A stretch of 64,000 nt of DNA from Acidovorax sp. A1169. GTDB lineage: Bacteria; Pseudomonadota; Gammaproteobacteria; Burkholderiales; Burkholderiaceae_C. The DNA is taken from assembly GCF_030704685.1 (NCBI RefSeq), contig NZ_JAUZDX010000001.1:496001-560000 (forward strand), in the 5' to 3' direction. The position numbers were made by a program, and so were the translations under genes. A model generated the notes under the pieces. The model was not told where the DNA came from. It worked only from the letters and a program-made list of their open reading frames with translations, and did no database searches. Of this stretch, positions 1-8,821 are shown piece by piece; within the stretch, counting starts at the first letter, position 1, and every line of letters begins with the position of its first letter.

Positions 1-577
1 TGACGTAGCCCTTGGTGGCCACGCCGGTGGCCGAGCGCTCCACCAGGAACAGCGCTATCTTTCCGTCCAGTTGGGCGGGCACGAGGAAGGCATCGGCCTG
101 GTCACCCGCGGCGACGATGCTCTTGGTGCCGCTCACGCTGTGGCCGCCGCTGGCTGCCGTGGCCTTGGCATCGCACACATCCAGGCGGTAGCGCGCCTTG
201 CGTTCCTGCTGGGCCAGCACCACCAGGGCTTCGCCGCTGGCAACGCGGGGCAGCCAGGCGCCCTGCACCTCGGCAGAGCCGTGCTGCGACAGCACGGCAC
301 TGGCGATGAAGGCCTGTGCCAGGGGCTCGAGCACCATGCCGCGCCCCAGTTCCTCGGCCACCACCATCGCGTCGATGGCGCTCTGGCCCAGGCCGCCGTG
401 GTCCTCAGGCACGGTCAGGGCCGTCAGGCCCAGCTCTGCCAGTTCGGTCCAGGCCTCGCGCGAGAAGCCGCCGGCCTCCACGGCCGCACGGCGGCGCTCG
501 AAGGTGTAGCCCTTGTCCACCCACTTGCGCACGGCGTCACGCAGCTGTTCCTGGTCGTCAGAGAAATCGAAATCCAT
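1..577 (-). CDS. Acyl-CoA dehydrogenase, PimD-like small subunit (3' end outside window)
   Basis: Leftward gene starting at the ATG at 577 and running off the left edge, so only the N-terminal 192 residues are visible. The N-terminus (MDFDFSDDQEQLRDAVRKWV) is a typical acyl-CoA dehydrogenase helical domain, followed by ELGLTALTVPEDHGG and VVAEELGRGMVLEP. It would be a FAD flavoprotein oxidising an acyl-CoA to the 2,3-enoyl-CoA. It starts 12 bp after the stop of the second dehydrogenase, with AGGAG in the gap, so the two are surely co-transcribed. The pairing with a diverged partner resembles the PimC/PimD pimeloyl-CoA dehydrogenase type; that subfamily call and the substrate are inference. 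Confidence 0.85.
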   Translation of the reverse strand, partial: MDFDFSDDQEQLRDAVRKWVDKGYTFERRRAAVEAGGFSREAWTELAELGLTALTVPEDHGGLGQSAIDAMVVAEELGRGMVLEPLAQAFIASAVLSQHGSAEVQGAWLPRVASGEALVVLAQQERKARYRLDVCDAKATAASGGHSVSGTKSIVAAGDQADAFLVPAQLDGKIALFLVERSATGVATKGYV

Positions 578-589
578 TTGTATGTCTCC

Positions 590-1771
590 TTAGCCCAGAA
601 CCGTCTGCGCCACGATGTTGCGCTGCACTTCGTTCGAGCCGCCGTAGATGGTGGTTTTGCGCAGGTTGAAGTAGGTCGATGCCAGGGGCGCGTTGGCCAC
701 CTCGCCGCCCGGAAAGTCGCCTTGCCAACCGGCTTCCATCGCCTCTTCGATGAAGGGCAGGGCGAAGGGGCCGGCGGCCAGCATCATCAGCTCGGCATAG
801 CGCTGCTGGATCTCGCTGCCGCGGATCTTGAGCAGGCCGGCGATGTCGAGCGAGTTCTTGCCCGACTTTTCGGCCGAGAGCACGCGCAGCACCAGCATTT
901 CGAGGGCCACGATGTCCACTTCGAGCAGGGCCACCTGGTCACGGAAACGGCTGTCATCCCACAGGCCTTCGGCCTTGGCGATGCGCTTGAGGCGCTCGAG
1001 TTCGCGCTTGCTGCGGTTCACGTCGGCGATGTTGGTGCGCTCGTGGCTGAGCAGGTGCTTGGCGTAGGTCCAGCCCTTGTTCTCTTCGCCGATCAGGTTC
1101 TCGGCCGGCACTTCGACGTTGTCGAAGAACACCTCGTTGACCTCGCACTCGCCGTCCAGCAGCTTGATCGGGCGCACGGTGACGCCGGGCGACTTCATGT
1201 CCAGCAGCAGGAAGGAGATGCCCGTCTGCGGCTTGCCTTCGGTGCTGGTGCGCACCAGGTTGAACATCCAGTCGCCGTACTGGCCCAGCGTGGTCCAGGT
1301 CTTCTGGCCGTTGACGATGTACTTGTCGCCCACGCGCTCGGCGCGGGTCTTGACCGAGGCCAGGTCCGAGCCCGAGCCCGGTTCGCTGTAGCCCTGGCTC
1401 CACCAGACTTCGCCGCTGGCGATGCCGGGCAGAAAGCGCTTTTGCTGCTCGGCATTGCCGAAGGCCATGATCACCGGGGCTACCATCACGGGTCCGAAGG
1501 GGATGATGCGCGGTGCGCCGGCAAGGGCGCACTCTTCTTCGAACAGGTGCTTTTGCACGGCGGTCCAGCCAGGGCCGCCGAACTCCTTGGGCCAGCCAAA
1601 GCCGAGCCAGCCCTTCTTGCCCAGTATCTTGGCCCAGCCCTGCAGGTCGTCACGGGTCAGGCGCAGGGCGTTGTGCACCTTGTGGGAAATGGCGGGCGGC
1701 AGATTGCTGTGGACCCATGCGCGAACTTCGTCGCGGAAGGCCTGTTCTTCGGGGGTGAATGCGAGATCCAT
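590..1771 (-). CDS. Acyl-CoA dehydrogenase, PimC-like large subunit
   Basis: Complete 393-residue acyl-CoA dehydrogenase. The start is set by AGGAGA eight bases before the ATG; the reading frame stays open further upstream but has no support there. Visible landmarks are the N-terminal helical domain (MDLAFTPEEQAFRDEVRAWV), the central WWSQGYSEPGSGSDLA stretch and NGQKTWTT of the beta domain, and the C-terminal IYGGSNEVQRNIVAQ signature that contacts FAD. It lies directly upstream of the second dehydrogenase, suggesting a heteromeric enzyme for dicarboxyl-, branched- or long-chain acyl-CoA beta-oxidation. The family call is firm; the PimC-type substrate is inferred from pairing and sequence style. 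Confidence 0.9.
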   Translation of the reverse strand: MDLAFTPEEQAFRDEVRAWVHSNLPPAISHKVHNALRLTRDDLQGWAKILGKKGWLGFGWPKEFGGPGWTAVQKHLFEEECALAGAPRIIPFGPVMVAPVIMAFGNAEQQKRFLPGIASGEVWWSQGYSEPGSGSDLASVKTRAERVGDKYIVNGQKTWTTLGQYGDWMFNLVRTSTEGKPQTGISFLLLDMKSPGVTVRPIKLLDGECEVNEVFFDNVEVPAENLIGEENKGWTYAKHLLSHERTNIADVNRSKRELERLKRIAKAEGLWDDSRFRDQVALLEVDIVALEMLVLRVLSAEKSGKNSLDIAGLLKIRGSEIQQRYAELMMLAAGPFALPFIEEAMEAGWQGDFPGGEVANAPLASTYFNLRKTTIYGGSNEVQRNIVAQTVLG

Positions 1772-1817
1772 GCGGCTTGTCTCCTGAGAAGTCGTGTTTG
1801 TAGCACGGTCGTTCGTT

Positions 1818-2513
1818 TTATTCCTGTCCGGGTGGCGACATCGCCGGCGCCACCGGCTCGATGCCAAGTTCGGCGCACAGCCGTTCCACCGTGGCGCGCA
1901 GACCGGCCACCTCGGTCTCCAGCGCCGCCACGCGCGATTGCAGTGCCCCGGTTGCCCCGCCCGTGGCGGGCGCGGCAGCGCTGCTGCTGGTGTCCACCGG
2001 CCCGCACAGCAAGTGCGTCCAGCGTGGCTCGCGTGCGCCCGGTGCGCGCGGCAGCAACACCACCAGCGGGCCGCCTTTCTCGGCACTGCGCTCCTGCAGC
2101 TCGTCCAGGAAGGCCTCGACCGAGGAGATATCGGCAAAGCGGTACCAGCGCTCGGCGTTGATGCGCAGCTCGCCGGCTGTCTGCGGGCCGCGCAGCATCA
2201 GCAGGCCCAGCAGCACGGCCGATTGCTCGGGCACGCCCACGCCGCGCTGGAAGTTGTGCTCCCAGCGCGTGGTGCGGTTGCCGCTGGTCTCGAACGCCAG
2301 GGTCAGCTGGCGCAGGGAATCGAGGGCCTCCTGCGCTTCGGCATCGCTCAGCGTCATCACCGGCTCGCGGCTGGTCTTCTGGTTGCAGCCCGTGAGCAGG
2401 CCGTTGAGCGACATCGGGTAGCTGTCGGGCACTGTGCGGGCTTTCTCCATCAGCGTGGCCAGCACGCGGGCCTCGTTCGCGGTCAGGGGGCGGTTTGCGG
2501 GTTCGAAGGGCAT
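1818..2513 (-). CDS. YceH family (DUF480) protein
   Basis: A 231-residue protein opening [20 protein letters not shown], then [19 protein letters not shown] and [19 protein letters not shown]. These are hallmarks of the YceH/DUF480 family, which folds as two tandem winged-helix domains. The C-terminal ~35 residues ([20 protein letters not shown]) look like a short coiled coil. It precedes the dehydrogenase pair by 46 bp on the same strand, and starts 24 bp from purN, which is transcribed the other way. The family's biochemical role is unclear and nothing here clarifies it. Start chosen at the family-typical N-terminus; the frame remains open upstream across purN. Confidence 0.85.
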   Translation of the reverse strand: MPFEPANRPLTANEARVLATLMEKARTVPDSYPMSLNGLLTGCNQKTSREPVMTLSDAEAQEALDSLRQLTLAFETSGNRTTRWEHNFQRGVGVPEQSAVLLGLLMLRGPQTAGELRINAERWYRFADISSVEAFLDELQERSAEKGGPLVVLLPRAPGAREPRWTHLLCGPVDTSSSAAAPATGGATGALQSRVAALETEVAGLRATVERLCAELGIEPVAPAMSPPGQE

Positions 2514-2537
2514 GGCTGGGATAATCCGTGGCAATTT

Positions 2538-3122
2538 ATGAAGAACATCGTGATTTTGATCTCCGGCAGCGGTTCCAACATGGCGGCCATCGTGCGCACC
2601 GCGCAACAGGAAGACTGGGCCCGCCGGTACGGCGCCCGGGTGGCCGCCGTGCTGAGCAACAAGGCCGACGCGGCAGGCCTGTCGTTTGCCCGCAGCGAAG
2701 GCATCGCCACCGAGGCGCTCGACCACAAGGCCTTTGATAGCCGCGAGGCCTTCGACACCGCGCTCGCGCAGGCCGTCGACCGGTATGAACCCGCTCTGGT
2801 GGTGCTGGCCGGTTTCATGCGCATTCTCACACCGGGATTCGTGGCGCGCTACGCGGGCCGGCTGATCAACATCCATCCGTCCCTGCTGCCAGCCTTCACG
2901 GGCCTGAACACCCACCAGCGCGCGATCGACGCGGGCTGCAAGGTTGCGGGCGTGACGGTGCACCAGGTGACGGACGAATTGGACGTGGGCCCCATCCTGG
3001 ACCAGGCCGTGGTTCCCGTGCTGCCTGGGGACACGGCCGAGGTGCTGGCGACCCGGGTGCAGGCGCAGGAGCATGTGATCTACCCGCGTGCCGTGCGGGC
3101 CTTCATGGCGGCCCTGGCGTAA
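2538..3122 (+). CDS. purN: Phosphoribosylglycinamide formyltransferase (GAR transformylase)
   Basis: 194-residue PurN, catalysing formyl transfer from 10-formyl-THF to GAR in purine synthesis. The N-terminal GSGSNM phosphate loop (residues 9-14), the [11 protein letters not shown] motif with the catalytic Asn and His, and VTDELDVGP with the catalytic Asp are all present, and the length fits the family. The segment after HPSLLPAF reads TGLNTHQRA, where many homologues have GLHTH; that His-to-Asn change is not at one of the three catalytic positions. The ATG at 2538 gives the usual [10 protein letters not shown] start. It converges on a small membrane-protein gene whose stop is 8 bp away. Confidence 0.95.
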   Translation: MKNIVILISGSGSNMAAIVRTAQQEDWARRYGARVAAVLSNKADAAGLSFARSEGIATEALDHKAFDSREAFDTALAQAVDRYEPALVVLAGFMRILTPGFVARYAGRLINIHPSLLPAFTGLNTHQRAIDAGCKVAGVTVHQVTDELDVGPILDQAVVPVLPGDTAEVLATRVQAQEHVIYPRAVRAFMAALA

Positions 3123-3129
3123 TCGGGGG

Positions 3130-3684
3130 CTACAGGGTGCGCACCACCTGGGCTTCGCTGCTGTCCAGCAGGTCCTGGGCCAGTGCCGCCTGGTGCGCAT
3201 CGGTCGGGTGCGCCACCACCACCCATTGGCGCTTGCGCAGTGCAGACCGCACCCGGTTGACGACCCAGACGCGGTCGGGCCGCAGCGCGTTCAGTGCTCC
3301 CAGCATGAGGCCGAAGGTGGTGCCGAAACCCACGATGGCGATGAAGGCCAGCAAGGGGTTGTTCAATACTGCGGGTTCATAAGTGGCGATCAGGTAACCA
3401 AACGCCATGAGGCCCAGCACGGCGCCCACCAGGCCGGCAATGGCATGGGTGCGCACCAGGGTGGTGAACACGCCGCGGGCTTCTGGCTCCAGTGCCCGGC
3501 TGAGCAGATCGCGGTTGCGCAGGTCCGCGTGCTGCGGCCCCATCAACCGGACCTGGCCGGGCTCCATGCCGGGCAGCCGCAGCAACCGGCGCACGGCGAT
3601 GTCCGCATCGGCTTGCCTGGCGAAAAATCCGACGACCTTGCTCAGCGACTTTTCGCTGAACATTCCTTGCAATAGATAGTCCAT
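3130..3684 (-). CDS. Small two-helix membrane protein, function unknown
   Basis: 184 residues from an ATG preceded by GGAG. The cytoplasmic-looking N-terminal ~85 residues are charged ([20 protein letters not shown]...), then two hydrophobic stretches ([20 protein letters not shown] and [20 protein letters not shown]) separated by a short loop, then a basic C-terminal segment. The whole resembles short glycine-zipper-like or DUF1269-style membrane proteins, but I do not recognise a named family. It converges with purN. Related genes in Burkholderiales are sometimes labelled as riboflavin-related; nothing in this sequence supports such a role. Confidence 0.75.
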   Translation of the reverse strand: MDYLLQGMFSEKSLSKVVGFFARQADADIAVRRLLRLPGMEPGQVRLMGPQHADLRNRDLLSRALEPEARGVFTTLVRTHAIAGLVGAVLGLMAFGYLIATYEPAVLNNPLLAFIAIVGFGTTFGLMLGALNALRPDRVWVVNRVRSALRKRQWVVVAHPTDAHQAALAQDLLDSSEAQVVRTL

Positions 3685-3891
3685 GGGGTGCTCCGTGTCA
3701 TGCGCACAACGGTGCGAGGCGTGCAATGCTCCAGCCTGGACCGGCGGGTGGCTCCCTCGATCAGTCCGTGGCAGCACGGGACATGTGGGGTGATGGATCC
3801 CAAGATAACCCGGGCATTGCGCCCGGGCTGTAGGACGGTGCGGCATGGCGGCGCAAGCCCATTCCCTGCCCGCCGTTCCCCATTTCTGGTG

Positions 3892-4866
3892 TCAGGCCAG
3901 TGCGCTCAGCGTGCTCCCGGTGCTCGACCAGGATCCCGCGGCGGCCTCGTACTGGCTGCGTGCGAACTGTGCCAGTTTCATCAGGTCCGTCTTCTGCCCG
4001 CTGTCCGCCGTCTGGCTACCGGCATCGGTGGTGCTGTTGGCGCTGGTGAGCTGGCTGGCCAGCTGGTCGACGAAGGAGCGGGCCTCCTCGCTGCTGATGC
4101 TGCTGTCCCCGTCGGTGTCGATGGTCTTGAACAGCGCCGTGATGGCGTCCGTCTGGGCTGCGCCCGCTGCCTGCTCTGCGGCGGACACCACCCCGTCTTC
4201 ATTGGTATCGAGCGGGTCGTAGGTGCTGCTGCTGGCAGAGGCTCCGCCGGGGCCGCCAGGCCCACCGGGCGGCGGCGGTGGCATGCCGCCTACGGCACCG
4301 CCACCGGCCTCGCCCGACGGCCGGCCGGCGTCGAATTCGGCCTTCGAAAGGCTGCCATCGCCGTCCGCGTCGAGCTGGCTGAACAGTTCGTCGCTGCTGA
4401 CACCCGTCTTGCTGGCCGTGCCGCCGGACATCTTCTCCAGCAAGGCCTGCAGCTCGGCCTGGCCCACGGCGCCGTCGCCATCGGTGTCCACCTTGCCGAA
4501 CAGGTCATCACCGGCCTGGCCCGTGGCACCCGTGCTGCTGCTGTCGCTGCGCGACTGGGCAAAGGACATGGTCGAGGGCGGTGGGGGCAGGACGCTCTGC
4601 ATCGTCTTGCCCAGCTCGTCGGCATTGAGGCTGCCGTCCCCGTCGCTGTCGTACTGCTGGACCAGGTCGGCAGCGCTGGTCTGGCTGCTGGCGCCGGTCT
4701 TCTTGGCCACATCGTCCAGCAGGCCCTGCAGTTCGGTACCGCTCACGCCGCCGCTGCCGTCGGCGTCTATTTTGGACAGCAGCCGCTCAGGCGAGGGCCC
4801 CGGGCGTGACGCCCGCTGCACACTTGCACTGGACCAGGCACTGCTGACGCTATTGATGCTCGTCAT
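3892..4866 (-). CDS. Six-EF-hand calcium-binding-type protein
   Basis: 324 residues from the ATG at 4866 (AAGGA upstream). Six canonical 12-residue EF-hand loops are visible at about residues 34-45, 73-84, 127-138, 166-177, 220-231 and 250-261 (DADGSGGVSGTE, DSDGDGSLNADE, DTDGDGAVGQAE, DADGDGSLSKAE, DTNEDGVVSAAE, DTDGDSSISSEE). A Pro/Gly-rich linker (PPPPPGGPGGPGG) separates loops 4 and 5. The N-terminus is Ser-rich with no hydrophobic signal peptide, so it is cytoplasmic or leaves by a non-Sec route. Calcium binding is likely from the loops; the cellular role is unknown. EF-hand effectors such as XopAW exist in plant pathogens, but similarity to them is only a suggestion. Confidence 0.85.
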   Translation of the reverse strand: MTSINSVSSAWSSASVQRASRPGPSPERLLSKIDADGSGGVSGTELQGLLDDVAKKTGASSQTSAADLVQQYDSDGDGSLNADELGKTMQSVLPPPPSTMSFAQSRSDSSSTGATGQAGDDLFGKVDTDGDGAVGQAELQALLEKMSGGTASKTGVSSDELFSQLDADGDGSLSKAEFDAGRPSGEAGGGAVGGMPPPPPGGPGGPGGASASSSTYDPLDTNEDGVVSAAEQAAGAAQTDAITALFKTIDTDGDSSISSEEARSFVDQLASQLTSANSTTDAGSQTADSGQKTDLMKLAQFARSQYEAAAGSWSSTGSTLSALA

Positions 4867-4981
4867 CGTCGTTCCTTCCAAGGGTTGCGGGCTGCGGCCC
4901 GTGCTCCCCGAGGTGGCGAACAACGCCGGCAACGGCCCGGATCCCATTCTTCAAAGGCCAGGTCAAGGCGGTTTGTACTGT

Positions 4982-5001
4982 TTGTGTCCATGGGGACACA
5001 A
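4982..5001. promoter_or_regulatory. Perfect 8-bp inverted repeat, operator-like
   Basis: TTGTGTCC and GGACACAA separated by 4 bases, in the 217-bp gap upstream of the EF-hand gene (start 4866, leftward). The position suits an operator for that gene; the binding protein is unknown. Confidence 0.4.
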
Positions 5002-5016
5002 TGGCGGCATCAATCT

Positions 5017-5050
5017 GCCGAACTGGCGGATGATTGCCGGCCAGTTCGGC
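5017..5050. repeat. Perfect 11-bp inverted repeat
   Basis: GCCGAACTGGC at 5017-5027 and GCCAGTTCGGC at 5040-5050 with a 12-base spacer, just beyond the stop of the leftward DUF1653 gene. There is no T-run on either side, so it is not a classical intrinsic terminator. It could be a 3'-end stabilising hairpin or a protein site. Confidence 0.5.
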
Positions 5051-5083
5051 GTTTTGGCCCCGTGCGGTTGTGCAGGTTGGCGA

Positions 5084-5353
5084 TCAGGCCGGTGCTGACG
5101 GTGGGGGCAAAGCCTCGTCGGCGCATTTCTCGAAGCGCGGGCGCCTGCGGCCGTCGACCAGCACCTCCTCGGCGAACATGGCCGCCGGGCGCACCCACAG
5201 GCCTCGCTGGCCGTACAGCGCGCGGTACAGCGTCATGGGCTCCAGGGTCTCGCTGTGGCGCACGGTGTCGATCACCTCGTACAGCATGCCCTTGTAGTGC
5301 CGGTACAGGCCGGGCGGGGTCGGGGTGATTTGGGGCAGGTCGTCGTCGGTCAT
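5084..5353 (-). CDS. DUF1653 domain protein
   Basis: 89-residue soluble protein. The core PGLYRHYKGMLYEVIDTVRH, then EPMTLYRALYGQRGLWVRP and MFAEEV, matches the small DUF1653 family, whose members run about 70-90 residues with conserved G-Y-HYKG and W-RP positions. Biochemical role unknown. It is divergent from the M48 peptidase gene, whose start lies 50 bp away, so both promoters must sit in or near that gap. No signal peptide or membrane segment. Confidence 0.85.
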   Translation of the reverse strand: MTDDDLPQITPTPPGLYRHYKGMLYEVIDTVRHSETLEPMTLYRALYGQRGLWVRPAAMFAEEVLVDGRRRPRFEKCADEALPPPSAPA

Positions 5354-5403
5354 GTTGGTTAGGATGGCAGGTGGTCAAAAAACAAGGTTGAGGGGGAAAT
5401 CCA

Positions 5404-7260
5404 GTGGATCAGGCAGATTTTGTGCACCTGGTGCGCATGAGCGAGCATGCCAGTGCCGACAACAGCCGCCGGTACCGGCTCGGCGTGGCTGCGTTCGCCG
5501 CGCTGGGCTATGCCTGGGTGCTCGGCTGCCTGGCAGTGGGGGCCGGCCTGATCGCCTGGGTCATACCGCAGCTGTTCAATGGCCGGTTCCGGCTGGTGCT
5601 GGTGTTGGTGCTGCTGGGTGCGGCCAGCCTGCTGTGGGTGAGTATCCGCGCGCTGTGGGTGCGCGTGGACGAGCCCAAGGGCATGGAGATCACCGCGCTG
5701 GAGGCCCCCGAGCTGTTCGAGGCGCTGGAGCGCATGCGCCGCAAGATCAAGGGCCCGCCCATCCACCATGTGTACCTGAACGACGAGTTCAACGCCAGCA
5801 TCCAGCAACTGCCCCGCTACGGGCTGCTGGGCGGGGCGGTGAACTACCTGACCATCGGCCTGCCGCTGCTGCTGGCGCTGGACCGGCCGCGCTTTCTGGC
5901 CGTGCTCGCGCACGAGTACGGGCACCTGCGGGGCGACCATGGCCGTTTTGCAGCCTGGATCTACCGCACCCGGCTGACCTGGATGCGTTTGAACAGCAGC
6001 CTCGAAGACGATGAAGGCGCCGTGGCCGCCGCCACCCAGGCCTTCATGCGCTGGTATTTCCCGCGCTTTGTCGCCAAGACCTTTGCACTGGCGCGCCAAG
6101 ACGAGTACGAAGCCGATCGCATCGCAGGCCGCCTGCTGGGGCGCGATATCACGGCGGCCGCGCTGATCGAGATCGAGGTGCGCGGCGAATGGCTGCACAG
6201 CACCTTCTGGAGTGACCACTGGTGCGCAGCGGCCGGCAATCCCTTGCCGGTGGGGCCTTACCGCGCAATGCGCAAGCGCCTGGCCGAGGTGCCGGATGCG
6301 GCCTTTGCCAACGATGCCCTGCGCCAGGCGCTCAAGCGCATCAGCAACGTGGACGACACCCACCCGGGCCTGCGTGACCGCATCGAGTCGCTGGACGCGG
6401 TGCCCACCGTGCCTGCCGAGTGGTCGCGCGGCAGTGCTCTGGCCCTGCTGGGCCCCGAGGCCAAGCGCTGGGTGGCGCATTTCGACAAGCAGTGGTGCCG
6501 CGACAACGCCAGTGAATGGAAGCGCCACCACGGCTGGCTGGGCCGGGTGCGCGACCGGGCCCAGACCTTGCAGGCGGGCATGCCCCAGGCCAGCGCCGCA
6601 GAACTGGTGGAGCTGGCTCGCCTGCAGCGCCACCTGGACCCAGGGGCCGATGTGCGCGGCCTTTACGCCACGGCACTGCAGCGCAGCACCGACCACCCCG
6701 GTGCCCTGCGCGGCCTGGTGCAGAGCCTGCCCGCCGACGACCGCGAGGGCCGCATGGCCCTGCTGCACCGCCTGTGGGAGGCCGGCAGCAGCGACCGCTA
6801 CTGGACCGCACGCACCGCACTGGCCGAGCTCGAAACCCCGCGCATTGGCTATGACCACGACGCCACGGCCTTCAAGCAGTGGCGCAAGCGCCTCGAGCGC
6901 GCTCAGGAGTCCGAGGAGCGCGCCTGGGAGGAGCTTTCGGGCACCTCGTTCTTCAGCCAGACCACGCGCCACGACCTGAGCCCGTTCGAGCTCGAAGAAC
7001 TGCAGGCCGAGCTGGTGCGCTATGCCGACGTGGAGCGCTGCTGGCTGGTGCGCAAGAACTTGCGCGAACACCCCCAGCGGCGCGCCTACCTGGTCTTCGT
7101 GGACCTGCCCGACCTGGACGACGGCAGCCGCTACCAGCTGTGCCGCGCCATGGAGCGCCAGCTCGGCCTGCCAGGCCCGGCGCTGGTGCTTTGGGCCGGT
7201 GAATCGCCCACGCTCAAGGAAATCCAGCGCTCGGCGTTCGACCCGGTCTTCACGCGCTGA
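5404..7260 (+). CDS. M48-family membrane metallopeptidase-like protein
   Basis: 618 residues. Two membrane segments lie at about residues 25-50 and 58-80 (AFAALGYAWVLGCLAVGAGL; LVLVLVLLGAASLLWVSIRA). They are followed by a zinc-protease core with HEYGH near residue 170, preceded by FLAVLA, and RQDEYEADRIAGRLLG carrying the downstream Glu ligand. This is the M48 (HtpX/Ste24-like) arrangement. The C-terminal half (~330-600) is soluble and rich in repeated helices. Start: GTG at 5404, with GAGGGG about 7 bases upstream; an ATG at 5437 is the alternative. Substrate unknown. A second, unrelated M48 protein lies at 34225-35535. Confidence 0.8.
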   Translation: MDQADFVHLVRMSEHASADNSRRYRLGVAAFAALGYAWVLGCLAVGAGLIAWVIPQLFNGRFRLVLVLVLLGAASLLWVSIRALWVRVDEPKGMEITALEAPELFEALERMRRKIKGPPIHHVYLNDEFNASIQQLPRYGLLGGAVNYLTIGLPLLLALDRPRFLAVLAHEYGHLRGDHGRFAAWIYRTRLTWMRLNSSLEDDEGAVAAATQAFMRWYFPRFVAKTFALARQDEYEADRIAGRLLGRDITAAALIEIEVRGEWLHSTFWSDHWCAAAGNPLPVGPYRAMRKRLAEVPDAAFANDALRQALKRISNVDDTHPGLRDRIESLDAVPTVPAEWSRGSALALLGPEAKRWVAHFDKQWCRDNASEWKRHHGWLGRVRDRAQTLQAGMPQASAAELVELARLQRHLDPGADVRGLYATALQRSTDHPGALRGLVQSLPADDREGRMALLHRLWEAGSSDRYWTARTALAELETPRIGYDHDATAFKQWRKRLERAQESEERAWEELSGTSFFSQTTRHDLSPFELEELQAELVRYADVERCWLVRKNLREHPQRRAYLVFVDLPDLDDGSRYQLCRAMERQLGLPGPALVLWAGESPTLKEIQRSAFDPVFTR

Positions 7261-7316
7261 TCGGGCCGGCGAAGGCCCTGAAAGAGGGATTTGGGCCACA
7301 GTGGGACAATCGGGGG

Positions 7317-8588
7317 ATGCATCCCAAAGTTCTTCTCGACGCCTGTGCCGAACTCGTCAGGCTCACCCTCACCTTTGAACACCCCGCCGACGCGGTGGTG
7401 TCGCGCTTTTTCCGTGACAACCGGGGCCTGGGGCCCCGCGAGCGGGCCACGCTGGCCGAAACGGTCTACACCGTGCTGCGCAAGAAGCTGCTGTTCGACC
7501 ACATGGCCCCCTCGGGCTCCGGCCCCAAGGAGCGCCGCCTGGCCATTTTGGGCTTCTACGGCCCGCGCGATTTTCTGGAGGGCGCCCTGACCGACCAGGA
7601 GCGTAAGTGGCTTGATCAGTGCGATGGCGTCACGGTCGACGACCTGATGGAGCGCCACCGCCACAATTTGCCCGAATGGCTGGTGCAGCCCCTCAAGGAC
7701 CAGTTGGGTACCGGTTTCTGGCCACTGGTGGAGAGCCTGTCGAATGCCGCGCCGCTGGACCTGCGCGTCAATGCCCTGCAGGACAAGCGCGCCGATGTGC
7801 AAAAGGAACTGGCCAAGGCCGGCATCAAGGCCGTGGCCACCCCGTACTCACCCTGGGGCCTGCGCATCGACGGCAAGCCGGCGCTCGCCAAGTTCGACGT
7901 CTTCACCCGCGGTGCCGTGGAAGTGCAGGACGAAGGCTCGCAGCTGCTGGCCTTGCTGCTCGACGCCAAGCGCGGCGAGATGGTGGTCGATTTCTGCGCC
8001 GGAGCGGGCGGCAAGACGCTGGCCATCGGCGCCACCATGCGCAACACCGGTCGCCTGTACGCCTTTGACGTCTCGGGCCACCGCCTTGACGCCCTGAAGC
8101 CGCGCCTGGCGCGCAGCGGCCTGTCCAACGTGCACCCGGCCGCCATCGCGCACGAGCGCGACGACCGCATCAAGCGCCTGGCCGGCAAGATCGACCGGGT
8201 GCTGGTCGATGCGCCATGCTCGGGCCTCGGTACCCTGCGCCGCAACCCCGACCTCAAGTGGCGCCAGTCGCCCCAATCGGTCGAAGAGCTCGTGGCCAAG
8301 CAAACGGCCATCCTTGCCAGCGCCGCACGCCTGCTCAAGTCCGGTGGCCGGCTGGTGTATGCCACCTGCAGCATCCTGCCGCAGGAGAACGAGGCGATTG
8401 CCGAGGCCTTCAGTGCCGCCCACCCTGATTTCGTGCCGCTGGATGCAGGCGAAGCGCTTACGCAGCTCAAGGTGGAGGGTGCTGAAAAATTGTGCAGTGG
8501 CGGTGCCTCGGGCACTGGTTATCTGCGCCTGTGGCCCCATATCCACAAGACAGACGGGTTCTTTGCTGCGGTCTGGACAAGGAAGTAA
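7317..8588 (+). CDS. RsmB/NOP-family RNA m5C methyltransferase
   Basis: 423 residues. The N-terminal ~130 residues are helical and resemble the NusB-like RNA-binding part of RsmB. The C-terminal half is a class I SAM methyltransferase: MVVDFCAGAGGKTLAIG is the SAM motif I, VLVDAPCSGLGTLRRNPD near residue 300 is motif IV with one catalytic Cys, and YATCSILPQENE near residue 350 is motif VI with the second. The two-cysteine arrangement marks an RNA cytosine-5 methyltransferase. The target is probably 16S rRNA (as RsmB at C967), but several paralogues occur in betaproteobacteria, so no symbol is assigned. Confidence 0.9.
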   Translation: MHPKVLLDACAELVRLTLTFEHPADAVVSRFFRDNRGLGPRERATLAETVYTVLRKKLLFDHMAPSGSGPKERRLAILGFYGPRDFLEGALTDQERKWLDQCDGVTVDDLMERHRHNLPEWLVQPLKDQLGTGFWPLVESLSNAAPLDLRVNALQDKRADVQKELAKAGIKAVATPYSPWGLRIDGKPALAKFDVFTRGAVEVQDEGSQLLALLLDAKRGEMVVDFCAGAGGKTLAIGATMRNTGRLYAFDVSGHRLDALKPRLARSGLSNVHPAAIAHERDDRIKRLAGKIDRVLVDAPCSGLGTLRRNPDLKWRQSPQSVEELVAKQTAILASAARLLKSGGRLVYATCSILPQENEAIAEAFSAAHPDFVPLDAGEALTQLKVEGAEKLCSGGASGTGYLRLWPHIHKTDGFFAAVWTRK

Positions 8589-8599
8589 GCACCCCCTGA

Positions 8600-8715
8600 A
8601 GCGCTTCGCGCCTCCTCTCCCGACTCGCTGCGCGAGTCGGGAGAGGGACGCCCCCAGTGCACGCAAGCGAAGCGCCGCCTGTGCGGCTTGGCGGCCCTTG
8701 CACGGGGGCACTGGC
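8600..8715. repeat. GC-rich structured intergenic repeat
   Basis: Contains a perfect 14-bp stem with a 5-base loop at 8614-8646 (CCTCTCCCGACTCG pairing with CGAGTCGGGAGAGG). Next comes a second unit whose outer stem CCAGTGC/GCACTGG (8654-8660, 8708-8714) encloses GCCGC-CTGT-GCGGC (8674-8687). The style (CGCTTCGCGCC, CAAGCGAAGCGCC) is that of dispersed intergenic repeats I recall from Acidovorax-like genomes. Only one copy lies in this window, so dispersal is inferred. Confidence 0.55.
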
Positions 8716-8821
8716 CTTGGCCGCGCCAGTTTTATCCGCCATGTGCCCCGCGAGCACGTTGGCATATCTGTTGTGCCGCCTTGTCGTGCAGGCGACGCAG
8801 GGGCCAATTCACTCCCGATAC

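Noticed and set aside
71..2161. Long rightward open frame over the acyl-CoA dehydrogenase genes
   Set aside because: Antisense shadow of GC-rich genes; its product is low-complexity His/Gln/Ala/Gly-rich with no family features, while the minus strand encodes clear acyl-CoA dehydrogenases.
3892..4866. Calling the EF-hand protein a type III effector (XopAW-like)
   Set aside because: Only the EF-hand loops and a Ser-rich N-terminus support it; no secretion genes or promoter motif were seen here.
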